Shown here in pieces: positions 26,005-34,143 of a stretch of DNA of 54,946 nucleotides. The stretch is from Chitinophagaceae bacterium (GTDB lineage: Bacteria > Bacteroidota > Bacteroidia > Chitinophagales > Chitinophagaceae). Position numbers and translations under genes: made by a program. The notes beneath the pieces are model-generated. The model was not told the DNA's origin, did no database searches, and worked only from the letters and a program-made list of their open reading frames with translations. The DNA is taken from positions 1 through 54,946 of the forward strand of contig CANGOX010000012.1 in NCBI GenBank assembly GCA_947455605.1, written 5' to 3'. Every line of letters begins with the position of its first letter. Position 1 is the stretch's first letter.

Positions 26005-26745
26005 ATGGTCACATTAGCACTTTACAACCTGAAAGGTGGTGTAGGTAAAACAGCTGCCACCATAAACCTGGCGTATTTAGCTGCCAAAGAAGGCTATAAA
26101 ACTTTGATATGGGATATGGACCCGCAGGGCTCCTCCTCCTTTTATCTGGGTGCTTCGGGAACGAAGAACGAATCCAAAAAATTACTGAATAGTGAAATGG
26201 AATTACTGGATGCCGTTCAGCCATCTGCTTATGCCAATCTCGATATCATCCCTGCGGATCTTTCTGCACGTCATGCGGATGTATTGCTGAGTGAAATGAA
26301 ACAATCCAAAAGAAAGATCTCATCCCTGCTTGCAGGTTTGAAAAAAGACTATGATGTGGTGATACTGGATTGCCCGCCTGGTATTTCTTTATTACATGAT
26401 GCCATTTTTGCCGGCGTAGACTGGATCCTCATGCCTAATATACCTACTACATTATCTATCCGTTCTTATGAAACGGTTATGGCTTATTTTAAAGAGAACG
26501 AACTGGATAAGGCCAAACTGAAATGTTTCTTCAGCATGGTAGACCATCGGAAAAATCTTCACCATGAAGTGATGAATGATTTTTACAAGGATAAGGTTTT
26601 CCTGAAAAGTTATATTCCTTACCTGAGTGATGTAGAGAAAATGGGTATCCATGAAGCACCGCTGGAAACCTTTGCTGCCAGCAGTTATGCCGCCCAATGT
26701 TACCGTGATCTCTGGAAAGAGATTCGTAAAACCTGTATTGAGTAA
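26005..26745 (+). CDS. Lone ParA/MinD-family ATPase
   Basis: A 246-residue ParA-type ATPase with the deviant Walker A KGGVGKTA at residues 10-17, the switch WDMDPQGSSS near 36-45 and Walker B VVILDCPPG near 118-126. ParA proteins move plasmids, chromosomes or other cargo with a ParB-type partner; no parB or parS is visible here and neighbours are unrelated. In Bacteroidota such isolated ParA genes are widespread on chromosomes and may position other cargo. Function beyond ATP-dependent dimerisation is not inferable. Confidence 0.9.
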   Translation: MVTLALYNLKGGVGKTAATINLAYLAAKEGYKTLIWDMDPQGSSSFYLGASGTKNESKKLLNSEMELLDAVQPSAYANLDIIPADLSARHADVLLSEMKQSKRKISSLLAGLKKDYDVVILDCPPGISLLHDAIFAGVDWILMPNIPTTLSIRSYETVMAYFKENELDKAKLKCFFSMVDHRKNLHHEVMNDFYKDKVFLKSYIPYLSDVEKMGIHEAPLETFAASSYAAQCYRDLWKEIRKTCIE

Positions 26746-26845
26746 TTTGCACGCCAAGGCGCAGAGGCGCAGTTGGGTTTATCATTATTAAGCTATCTAC
26801 ACAATCGCAAATATCTTTCGTTGTGGCTTCGCGCCTTTGCGAGAA
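26744..26845. repeat. 'GCGCAGAGGCGCAG / CGCGCCTTTGCG' hairpin repeat
   Basis: TTTGCACGCCAAGGCGCAGAGGCGCAG (26747-26774) faces TTCGCGCCTTTGCGAGAAAC (26828-26847). It fills the spacer from the parA stop to just 9 nt before the esterase ATG. Confidence 0.6.
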
Positions 26846-26855
26846 ACTTTTTTAT

Positions 26856-27587
26856 ATGAACAGAGAACTTACATCCTGGTATAGTCCCGCACTGGGAAAG
26901 GATATGCCTATAGCCTCTTATGGCCATTATGGTTTTGCATTATTATTGATACCTACTGCTGCTGCTGATTATCTTGAATACGAAAGATTTCAGTTGATCG
27001 ACGCATTGGCACCATTGATCAACGCGGGTAAACTGCGTGTATTCAGCATCGACAGTATGAACAAAGAAAGCTGGATGAATAATGAGATGGTGCCCGAGCA
27101 TAAAGCCATCCGCCATAACCAGTTCAATGAATATGTGTTTAACGAAGTGGTTCCGTTTATCCGTAATGCTACCAGTGGCGATACCATGATCTACACCTGC
27201 GGCGCTTCCTTTGGTGCTTTACATGCCATGAATCTATTTTTGAAAAGACCCGATATCATCAACGGAGTGATCAGCATGAGTGGTGTATACAATCTTACCG
27301 AATACACCAAGGGTTTCTTTGATGACCAGGTATATTATAACAGTCCTGAACACTATATGCCCAACCTTGCCGATGAATGGTATCTAGACAAAATCCGGGC
27401 AAGTCATCATATACATATCTACACAGGCAGCGGCGATTTTGAAGACCCTGAGGCAGGCAAACGCTTTGCCGGTATCTTATACAACAAAGGAATATGGTAC
27501 GATCTGGACGTATGGGGCCAAGATATCACTCACGACTGGCCTACCTGGCGTACGATGTTACCTTATATTATTGATACAAAATTTTAA
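26856..27587 (+). CDS. Putative esterase, alpha/beta hydrolase (esterase D type)
   Basis: A 243-residue alpha/beta hydrolase of the putative-esterase family (EstD/FrsA/enterochelin-esterase fold). The elbow CGASFGA puts the nucleophile at Ser118; Asp194 (TGSGDFED) and His226 (DITHDWP) complete the triad. There is no signal peptide, so it is cytosolic. The ATG at 26856 is chosen because upstream codons lie inside a repeat. Family members hydrolyse S-formylglutathione, siderophore esters or simple acyl esters; none is indicated by context. Confidence 0.85.
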   Translation: MNRELTSWYSPALGKDMPIASYGHYGFALLLIPTAAADYLEYERFQLIDALAPLINAGKLRVFSIDSMNKESWMNNEMVPEHKAIRHNQFNEYVFNEVVPFIRNATSGDTMIYTCGASFGALHAMNLFLKRPDIINGVISMSGVYNLTEYTKGFFDDQVYYNSPEHYMPNLADEWYLDKIRASHHIHIYTGSGDFEDPEAGKRFAGILYNKGIWYDLDVWGQDITHDWPTWRTMLPYIIDTKF

Positions 27588-27591
27588 GCGC

Positions 27592-27648
27592 CGTCCATAG
27601 TCCATGGTCGATGGTCCATAGTTGGATTTTTTGATAACTATGGACTTA
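27592..27648. repeat. CCATGG-word palindromic repeat after the esterase
   Basis: GTCCATAGTCCATGGTCGAT words (27595-27624) and ATAACTATGGACTTA (27635-27649) form a hairpin beginning about 8 nt after the stop. Confidence 0.7.
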
Positions 27649-27731
27649 CTTCTGCAAAAAACTAGTTAATTCCCAGCATATCCCTTGTACTCTGACCGGG
27701 CTGCTTTAATATTACAACCTAAATCAAGGAT

Positions 27732-28505
27732 TTGAGAAAACGGCTGCTTATTGTATGTATGGTATGGGTAACGGGCTCGGTATTGCTTTTGGGAAAAGTG
27801 AATGCGCAGTTTATTACGATCAGCGGCACCGTATATGATATATCAGCAAGACGGCCATTAGAGGCAGTAGCCGTATACAGTTCTTCCGGAAGAGGTGCCA
27901 TTACCGATTCGCTGGGGAAATATACGATCTCGGTTTTAAAAAGGGATTCTATCTGGTTTGCGCTGATAGGTAAAACAACCATGAAATATCCTGTGGATAC
28001 CATCTCCAATCTCGAAAGTTTTAATGTGATGATCCATGTACGTGCCACCGAACTTCCGGATGTAAAAGTGCGTAACAATTATTATAGATACGATTCCGTG
28101 CAGAACCGGAAAGATTACGCCAAAGTATTCGACTTCAAGAAACCAACGCTGCGTTTGAGCAGTAATCCAAGTTATAACCCCGGCGGACTAACCGTTGGAT
28201 TTGATCTGGATGAGATCATCAATATGTTTCGTTTTAAACGAAACAGAAGCATTCTTAGTTTACAAAAACGCCTGGTAGAACAGGAGCGTGAGAAGTATGT
28301 AAACAACCGATACAGCAAACAGTTTGTAAGAAAGATCACCAGGCTGCAGTCTCCTGAACTCGACACGTTCATGGTACGTTATCGCCCGGAATATGAAGTG
28401 GTGCAATTGCTGAACGATCTTGAATTAGGTTATTATGTGCAGAAAAGTTTTGAGCAATATAAAGCTGCAAAGATCAAGGGGTATTTGAGAAGAAGAGATG
28501 AGTAG
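27732..28505 (+). CDS. Exported carboxypeptidase-regulatory-like domain protein
   Basis: A 257-residue exported protein: signal peptide (1 to about 25, ending NAQ), then a CarboxypepD_reg-like beta-sandwich (about 28-112; ISGTVYDISARRPLEAVAVYS...GAITDSLGKYTISV), the module at the N terminus of many TonB receptors, and a basic C-terminal half of unknown fold. The TTG start at 27732 supplies the positive n-region and has AAGGA just upstream; the next ATG would begin inside the hydrophobic core. No receptor barrel follows, so it is a stand-alone periplasmic or surface protein of unknown role. Confidence 0.75.
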   Translation: MRKRLLIVCMVWVTGSVLLLGKVNAQFITISGTVYDISARRPLEAVAVYSSSGRGAITDSLGKYTISVLKRDSIWFALIGKTTMKYPVDTISNLESFNVMIHVRATELPDVKVRNNYYRYDSVQNRKDYAKVFDFKKPTLRLSSNPSYNPGGLTVGFDLDEIINMFRFKRNRSILSLQKRLVEQEREKYVNNRYSKQFVRKITRLQSPELDTFMVRYRPEYEVVQLLNDLELGYYVQKSFEQYKAAKIKGYLRRRDE

Positions 28506-28708
28506 GGAATATTGAATATTGAACAAGGAATTTTGAATGACGAAGTGATAAACGCTAAAATATCCTCCCCTCCCAGGGTAGGGGAGGTGCCCAAAGGGCG
28601 GAGGGGATCATGATTTGAGTAGTGGGTGTACTTTTGAAACCCTCTTCACCACCCCGCCTCTCGGCTAAGCCGAGACCGTTTGGGCACCCCTCCTCGCAGG
28701 GCGATGCC
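28504..28708. repeat. AATATTGAA repeat plus GC-rich GGGGAGGTGCCC hairpin
   Basis: The AATATTGAATATTGAACAAGG family (28507-28545) overlaps the stop region of the preceding gene. Then CCTCCCCTCCCAGGG...GGGAGGTGCCCAAAGGG (28562-28600) faces CTCTCGGCTAAGCCGAGACC and GTTTGGGCACCCCTCC (28650-28695). Confidence 0.7.
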
Positions 28709-28719
28709 GGGAAACAAAA

Positions 28720-29778
28720 TCAAAGCACTTTTTGATTGATGGCTTCTTCCGCTTTCTCTCCCAATAATTGTATCATCGGCAATAAAGCACCAAAACGCGC
28801 ATCACTGCTATACCCCTGTTTCCATCTGTGATAGATCTGTTGGGCGATCACTGCATTTTTGAATAAGCCGAATACATAGTAGAAATTAATATCAGAAAGG
28901 TCTCTTCCGCTTTTTTCGGCATACCGTTCTACTACCTGTTTTCTTGTGTAATTGCCAGGCAACCAGGTGAAATTATAATACTTGAATACATCACCTTCAC
29001 CTTCTTCAAACCAATAAGCGAGTGTGGCGCCCAGATCCATCAATGGATCGCCTACGGTTGACATTTCCCAATCCAGCACACCCATGATATCTGTCAGATC
29101 ATCTGCATTTAATAAAAGGTTATCGTATTTATAATCGTTATGTAAGAATGCGGGTTCCTGGTTACGGGGGTGGTGTTGCTGCATCCATTGTGCAACAATA
29201 TCCATAGATGCGATCTTATCCGTTTCTGCCGTATAATATCTTTTGATCCATCCTTCTACCTGGCGTTGTACATAACCTTCGGGTTTTCCTAATTGATCGA
29301 GTCCTGTTGCTTTGATATCCAATGTGTGTAGGGCAACAAGATTGTTGACCAGTGATGCGGAAAGGTTCTTAAGGGTTTCCGGAGGGATGTTCATTTTGGG
29401 TGCATTGCCTGCGCGCAGAATGATACCCGGCATTTTTTCCATGATATAAAACGGAGAGCCGATGATATCTGGAGAATCGCAATAAATTACCGGCATAGGC
29501 ACTTTTGCATAATGCGGTCTTAATAAAGAAAGTACCCTGAACTCTCTGCCCATATCATGCGCCGATTTTATATTGGCACCAACCGGTGGTTTGCGCAATA
29601 CATATTCTTTTCTTTCGGTTTGCAGTAAATAAGTAAGATTGGAAAAGCCGCCTGTAAAACGGCCGATCTCTTTTACCGTACCGGTTTCAGGAGAATGCTG
29701 TTGTAGGTATTGATTGAGTTTAACCAGATCAATCTGTTCTTCTTCTTTGATCGGAACGGTATTGCTGTCGTAGTGCAT
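28720..29778 (-). CDS. APH-family kinase, ACAD-associated (LvaA-like)
   Basis: A 352-residue protein kinase-like phosphotransferase. Lys63 (VLRKPP) is the ATP lysine, the catalytic loop is HNDYKYDN (His213, Asp215, Asn220), and Asp236 in GVLDWEMS is the metal-binding DFG equivalent. It is the last of four same-strand genes with an acyl-CoA dehydrogenase and two SDRs. Homologues fused to a dehydrogenase in ACAD10/11, or separate as LvaA in Pseudomonas, phosphorylate the 4-hydroxyl of 4-hydroxyacyl-CoA. The same reaction is inferred here from family and context; aminoglycoside resistance is unlikely. Confidence 0.85.
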   Translation of the reverse strand: MHYDSNTVPIKEEEQIDLVKLNQYLQQHSPETGTVKEIGRFTGGFSNLTYLLQTERKEYVLRKPPVGANIKSAHDMGREFRVLSLLRPHYAKVPMPVIYCDSPDIIGSPFYIMEKMPGIILRAGNAPKMNIPPETLKNLSASLVNNLVALHTLDIKATGLDQLGKPEGYVQRQVEGWIKRYYTAETDKIASMDIVAQWMQQHHPRNQEPAFLHNDYKYDNLLLNADDLTDIMGVLDWEMSTVGDPLMDLGATLAYWFEEGEGDVFKYYNFTWLPGNYTRKQVVERYAEKSGRDLSDINFYYVFGLFKNAVIAQQIYHRWKQGYSSDARFGALLPMIQLLGEKAEEAINQKVL

Positions 29779-29791
29779 AGATAATTTTTAG

Positions 29792-29899
29792 AGAACCGTC
29801 ATTTCAACGAGGAGGAACGACAAGGAGAAATTTCTCAAATTAACAACGGGGCTTCTTGATAAGGTTTCTCACTCCGCTATCGCTTCTTTCGAAATAACG
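29792..29899. repeat. 'GTCATTTCAACGAGGAGGAACGACAAGG' repeat
   Basis: CGTCATTTCAACGAGGAGGAAC...AGAAATTTCTC faces GGTTTCTCACTCC...TTTCGAAATAACG, a hairpin family distinct from the GAACGAAGCAA one. It lies between the dehydrogenase and kinase genes, inside the presumed operon. Confidence 0.6.
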
Positions 29900-31117
29900 T
29901 TATCGTTTTTTCTTTACATCGAGACCATAGCTTTTTAAAATATGCAATGCCATACTTTGTTTATGCACTTCATCGGCCCCATCCCAGATTCTGGCGCCGC
30001 GTTCGTGTTGGTATAAATTAGCCAACATGGTTTCATCGGTCAAGCCCATACCTCCATGAACCTGTATGGCACGATCCAATACTTTTAAAACCATATTGGC
30101 CACATAGAATTTAATACCGGAGATCTGATCCCGAACGGCTTTGGCGCCAACCTTATCAATATTATATGCAGTGCGTAAAACCAATAAACGGCTAGCATCA
30201 ATCTCTACCCGGCTCTCTGCAATAAATCCCTGGATGAATTGTTTCTCTCCCAACAGTACTCCTTCTTCCATTTCCCTGGTTACGGCACGCTGGCATAATA
30301 GGTCCAATGCTTTTTCTGCAATGCCTACCCATCGCATACAATGGTGAATACGACCGGGCCCCAAACGTTCCTGTGCCAAACGAAAGCCCATTCCTTCTTC
30401 ACCAATGATATTGGAAACAGGAACACGACAGTTCACATAATTGATCTCTGCATGACTGGCCCAGCCCTCACCGGTTTCACCAAATATGGGAATATTGCGA
30501 ACCAGTTCAAAACCTGGTGTATCAGTTGGAACGATGATCATGCTTGCCCTTTCGTGTGGTTTGGCATCGGGGTTGGTTACAGCCATCACCACGGCAAAAG
30601 CAGCTCCATCAGCTGAAGAGGTAAACCATTTATGTCCGTTGATCACATACTCATCACCCTCGCGAACGGCCGTGGTAGCCAGTCTTGTAGGGTTAGAGCC
30701 CGCAAACTCCGGTTCCGTCATGGAAAAACAACTTCTGATCTTTCCTTCCAGTAAGGGTTGCAGAAATTTTTCTTTGATAGCGGCTGATGCAAATTTGCTG
30801 ATCAGTTCCGTGTTGCCGATATCGGGTGCCTGGCAATTGAATGTATACTGACCATAATATGGGGCGAGAGATAATACTTCACTGATCTGTCCGAATTCAC
30901 AAAGGGTTAATCCCTGTCCGCCTTCTTCTTTTGGCAGGTGAAGGTTCCACAATCCAAGCTCTTTTACCTTCTCCCTTTTTTGCTGAAGTATCTTTTCTGT
31001 TTGTTTGAATGGCCGTGCCAGATGATCTTTTTCAAGGGGTACCAGTTCTTCTAAAACAAAAGTCCGTACAATCGGTAAAATCCTTTCTAATCTTTCTGTT
31101 GCAAATATGCGTTCCAT
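29900..31117 (-). CDS. Acyl-CoA dehydrogenase family protein (ACAD11/LvaC-like)
   Basis: A 405-residue FAD flavoprotein with the ACAD N (about 10-125), middle (CFSMTEPEFAGSNPT at 130-144) and C domains. The segment RIWDGADEVHKQ (376-387) aligns with the catalytic-Glu loop of MCAD (YEGT); here Asp379 stands in the Glu position, as in the ACAD10/11-like branch, which acts on 4-phosphoacyl-CoA rather than doing simple dehydrogenation. The ATG at 31117 is chosen over a TTG seven codons upstream. Pairing with an APH kinase and SDRs supports 4-hydroxyacid catabolism; the specificity is inference. Confidence 0.87.
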   Translation of the reverse strand: MERIFATERLERILPIVRTFVLEELVPLEKDHLARPFKQTEKILQQKREKVKELGLWNLHLPKEEGGQGLTLCEFGQISEVLSLAPYYGQYTFNCQAPDIGNTELISKFASAAIKEKFLQPLLEGKIRSCFSMTEPEFAGSNPTRLATTAVREGDEYVINGHKWFTSSADGAAFAVVMAVTNPDAKPHERASMIIVPTDTPGFELVRNIPIFGETGEGWASHAEINYVNCRVPVSNIIGEEGMGFRLAQERLGPGRIHHCMRWVGIAEKALDLLCQRAVTREMEEGVLLGEKQFIQGFIAESRVEIDASRLLVLRTAYNIDKVGAKAVRDQISGIKFYVANMVLKVLDRAIQVHGGMGLTDETMLANLYQHERGARIWDGADEVHKQSMALHILKSYGLDVKKKR

Positions 31118-31156
31118 AAAATAGTTTTTCAAAGACAATCAGCTAAAGGTCATTTA

Positions 31157-31924
31157 TTAAATTGTTGTACCGCCATCAGCTGTATAGATACCCCCGGTAC
31201 AATACCCAGATGCATCAGACGCAAGATATAATGCCAATCCTGCAATTTCTTCCACGGTTCCCATACGTGCAATAGGTAATCGTTTGGTAAAATAGCTGAG
31301 GGATTTTTCGTCTTGCCAAAGTGCTTCCGAAAATTTGGTCTTGATCAAACCCGGACAGATCGAATTTACACGGATATGATCAGCGCCCCACTCCTTTGCA
31401 GTTACTTTGGTGAGCATATTCAAAGCCGCTTTGGAAACAGAATACATGCCCAATCCCGGATCAGGTGTAAGTCCGGCAATTGAACTGATATTGATCACAC
31501 TGCCACCGCCTCTTGCTTTCATAATAGGATATACCAGCTTGCTCAATTCGAAAGGTGCTTTCACATTTACATTCATGATCTTATCAAACGCCCATTCTTC
31601 GCATTGTACAACCGGCCCGTATACGGGGTTTGAAGCGGCGTTGTTTACGAGTATATCAATACCGCCGTGTAGTTCCACTATTTTATCTATTAAAACTTTG
31701 CAGGCTGCAATATCTCCCGCATTGGCAGCTATACCGGTGCATTTGCCACCGGCTGTCTGGATGCTTTCGGCAACTTTGTCGAGCTCTTCCTGTTTGCGGG
31801 AGTTGATCACTACATTGGCACCATTGGCGGCAAAATAACGCGCTATGGCTTCGCCGATACCTTTACTGGCACCGGTAATTAATGCCACTTTTCCCTGGAG
31901 ACTGAATATTTGGTTGGCTGTCAT
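31157..31924 (-). CDS. SDR-family oxidoreductase (glucose/ribitol or FabG-like type)
   Basis: A 255-residue classical short-chain dehydrogenase. The NAD(P) loop TGASKGIG is at 17-24, NNAAS at 94-98, and the active site has Ser148 region, Tyr161 and Lys165 (YSVSK). It ends TADGGTTI as in FabG-like SDRs. It lies 39 nt upstream of the dehydrogenase on the same strand. In the proposed pathway it would oxidise a 3-hydroxyacyl-CoA or interconvert a 4-keto and 4-hydroxyacyl-CoA, comparable to LvaD; this is inference. Confidence 0.9.
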   Translation of the reverse strand: MTANQIFSLQGKVALITGASKGIGEAIARYFAANGANVVINSRKQEELDKVAESIQTAGGKCTGIAANAGDIAACKVLIDKIVELHGGIDILVNNAASNPVYGPVVQCEEWAFDKIMNVNVKAPFELSKLVYPIMKARGGGSVINISSIAGLTPDPGLGMYSVSKAALNMLTKVTAKEWGADHIRVNSICPGLIKTKFSEALWQDEKSLSYFTKRLPIARMGTVEEIAGLALYLASDASGYCTGGIYTADGGTTI

Positions 31925-31935
31925 AAGTAAATATT

Positions 31936-32036
31936 TATCTGCGGTTATCTCTGCATCTCATGTTCTCTGCTGTGAAAGTGAACCTATTCACCGCAGAGAA
32001 CATGAGAACGAAGAGTTTTCGCTGAGAGGTTTAAGA
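31936..32036. repeat. CTCTGCGG-family long hairpin between the two SDR genes
   Basis: TCTGCGGTTATCTCTGCATCTCATGTTCTCTGC (31939-31971) faces ATTCACCGCAGAGAACATGAGA...TTTTCGCTGAGAGG (31988-32032), an about 30-bp imperfect stem inside the operon. Confidence 0.75.
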
Positions 32037-32870
32037 AGATCTTCTCATTGCTTTATTCATAGCCGCCATAAACTGCTCTTTCACTTTTTTTCTGAACCAG
32101 GTGGGGGCAAGGCGTTTAAGCTGCCACATCTTTCTGGCATCTTTGGGAAGTATGATATAGAGTTCTTTCTTCCCCGCCCGGGTCAATATTTCCTGCGCCA
32201 CGGTATCTGCTTCCAGACCAGATTTTTCAATAAACATCCGGGTAGCTTTTTTTACGATCTCGCCGCCGCGGGCATGCTGTATCACATTGGTCCTGAAATA
32301 AGTGGGCTGAATTACCGACACATCAATATGATGATCCATCAATTCTCCATATAAGGTTTCGCTGATAGCAACTACGGCGGCCTTGGTCATATTATAAGCG
32401 CCCATGGTGGGTGCGCATCCGATTGCTGCAGCACTTGCGGTGTTAAGGATATGCCCCGAACCCTGCTTTTTCATGGCCGGAATAAAATAATAACAGCCAT
32501 ATACCACCCCCATCTGGTTAATGCCTACCATCCACTCGTAGTTCTCAAGGGCGTATTCTTCAAATCCGCCCCCGTCACCCACGCCTGCATTGTTGAAAAG
32601 CAGGTCAATACCGCCTGCCTGTGCCAGAAAATCGGCAGCCACCTGTTTATATTGGTCCTTATCAGACACATCCAGCGGGAAAAGCAGGGTTTTGGCACCG
32701 GCTTTCTCAATTTCCAGGGCTGTTGCCTCCAGTTCTTTTACATTATTATCTGCCATGCCGATGGTCCAGCCGTCTTTGGCCAGTTCCAGGCAAAAAGCCC
32801 TGCCCAGACCGGATGCGGCACCGGTTATAAACGCTCTTTTTTGGGGATGGGTAAGGGAGAGTTGATACAT
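32031..32870 (-). CDS. SDR-family oxidoreductase, first gene of the acyl-CoA cluster
   Basis: A 279-residue SDR. TGAASGLG at 16-23 binds the cofactor, NNAGVG is at 93-98, and Tyr159/Lys163 (YNMTK) form the active site; the C-terminal about 35 residues are basic (KMWQLKRLAPTWFRKKVKEQF), unlike the other SDR, suggesting membrane or CoA contact. The ATG at 32870 is chosen over a TTG 11 codons upstream. It precedes SDR, dehydrogenase and kinase on the same strand, with a repeat in the next spacer. Substrate unknown. Confidence 0.87.
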   Translation of the reverse strand: MYQLSLTHPQKRAFITGAASGLGRAFCLELAKDGWTIGMADNNVKELEATALEIEKAGAKTLLFPLDVSDKDQYKQVAADFLAQAGGIDLLFNNAGVGDGGGFEEYALENYEWMVGINQMGVVYGCYYFIPAMKKQGSGHILNTASAAAIGCAPTMGAYNMTKAAVVAISETLYGELMDHHIDVSVIQPTYFRTNVIQHARGGEIVKKATRMFIEKSGLEADTVAQEILTRAGKKELYIILPKDARKMWQLKRLAPTWFRKKVKEQFMAAMNKAMRRSS

Positions 32871-33054
32871 ATGGCTTTTTTCTGAGATGAGAACTACCCG
32901 CAATCGATCAAATGGGTTTGTACTATGAATTTACGCTCGAAATGATTCATACCCGCCCGTATACCGAATTATTTTATAGGTTCAACCAATTACATATAAA
33001 GTGCAGTCGGATATAAATTGTTTTTATCTTTAACTGCTTTTAAATCTTCAGCCT

Positions 33055-34104
33055 TTGAAACGTTTTTATATTGTCCCGCTCGGTTTGCTTTTTATGATCG
33101 CCTGTAAAAGCAAACAGGAAGCCCCCAAGCAGAATAACGGCCCCCAATCAGTATCGGTAGATGTGATCATTGCCAGCCCGCAAACCATCAATAACTCGGT
33201 GGAAGCCAATGGTAGTGTAGTGGCCAACGAGTATGTGGAACTGCATCCCGAAGTAAGTGGACGGCTTGTTTACCTGAATGTACCCGAAGGCACAAAAGTG
33301 CAACAGGGTACGGTGATTGCCCGTATCAATGACGCAGATCTGCAGGCGCAGCTCAATAAAACCAAAGTGGCACTCGATCTTGCGCAGAAAACAGAAGAAC
33401 GCCTCCGTAAATTATTGGCTGTAAATGGTGTGAACCAGGCTGATTTTGATATAGCACTCAATGCCGTTAACGGTTACAAGGCCGATCTGGTATATACACA
33501 ATCACTGATAGACAAAACCATACTGAAAGCACCGTTTACCGGTGTGATAGGTCTTCGCCAGGTAAGTCTGGGTGCTTATTTGTCGCCCACCATAGTGATC
33601 GCCACTATGCAACAACTGGATAAGATCAGGGTAGATTTTACGCTTCCTGAAGAATACAGTTCAATGATCAAAAAAGGAAATTCAGTTGATGTGCAGATAG
33701 ATGCCGGTTCTTCTAAAATGGCTAAAGCAGTGGTGATCGCCACCGAACCACAGGTAAGTACTGCCACCCGTAACCTGAAAGTACGTGCTTTGTTGAAAGA
33801 CGGTAAAGTGAATCCTGGCGCTTTTGTAAAGGTGTATATCGCTGCCAATAAAAGTGCGAAAAGCATACTTATCCCAACCAATTCTATTATCCCGGATGAT
33901 AAGAATAAGCAGGTTGTTCTGGTGAGAGGTGGTAAAGCGGCTTTTGTGAATGTAGAGACCGGAGCCAGACAAGCCAGTAATATTGAAGTAGTGAAAGGGA
34001 TCAAAGAAGGAGATTCGGTTGTGGTATCCGGACTTTTGTTTGCCCGCCCCAAATCGCAGTTAAAAGTGCGGAAAGTAAAAACACTGGATCAGTTAGGCCA
34101 GTAG
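33055..34104 (+). CDS. RND efflux periplasmic adaptor (membrane fusion protein)
   Basis: A 349-residue HlyD/AcrA-type lipoprotein: signal peptide with lipobox FMIAC (Cys17), then barrel-sandwich hybrid (about 45-175; VSGRLVYLNVPEGTKVQQG), helical hairpin (about 90-140), beta-barrel (about 175-255) and membrane-proximal domain. It links the inner-membrane pump to an outer-membrane channel. The TTG start is required for the positively charged signal n-region. It lies 39 nt before the RND pump gene, so the two are an operon. No outer-membrane factor gene is present in the window. Confidence 0.92.
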   Translation: MKRFYIVPLGLLFMIACKSKQEAPKQNNGPQSVSVDVIIASPQTINNSVEANGSVVANEYVELHPEVSGRLVYLNVPEGTKVQQGTVIARINDADLQAQLNKTKVALDLAQKTEERLRKLLAVNGVNQADFDIALNAVNGYKADLVYTQSLIDKTILKAPFTGVIGLRQVSLGAYLSPTIVIATMQQLDKIRVDFTLPEEYSSMIKKGNSVDVQIDAGSSKMAKAVVIATEPQVSTATRNLKVRALLKDGKVNPGAFVKVYIAANKSAKSILIPTNSIIPDDKNKQVVLVRGGKAAFVNVETGARQASNIEVVKGIKEGDSVVVSGLLFARPKSQLKVRKVKTLDQLGQ

Positions 34105-34143
34105 ACCAATCCTTATCTCACAAAACAGAACAGCCAGACAGCT

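Noticed and set aside
26005..26745. Plasmid replication or partition locus
   Set aside because: ParA is alone, with no parB, replication initiator or iterons; surrounding genes are chromosomal.
28720..29778. APH domain read as aminoglycoside resistance
   Set aside because: The gene sits with an acyl-CoA dehydrogenase and SDRs and lacks signs of transfer; ACAD-associated APH proteins act on hydroxyacyl-CoA.
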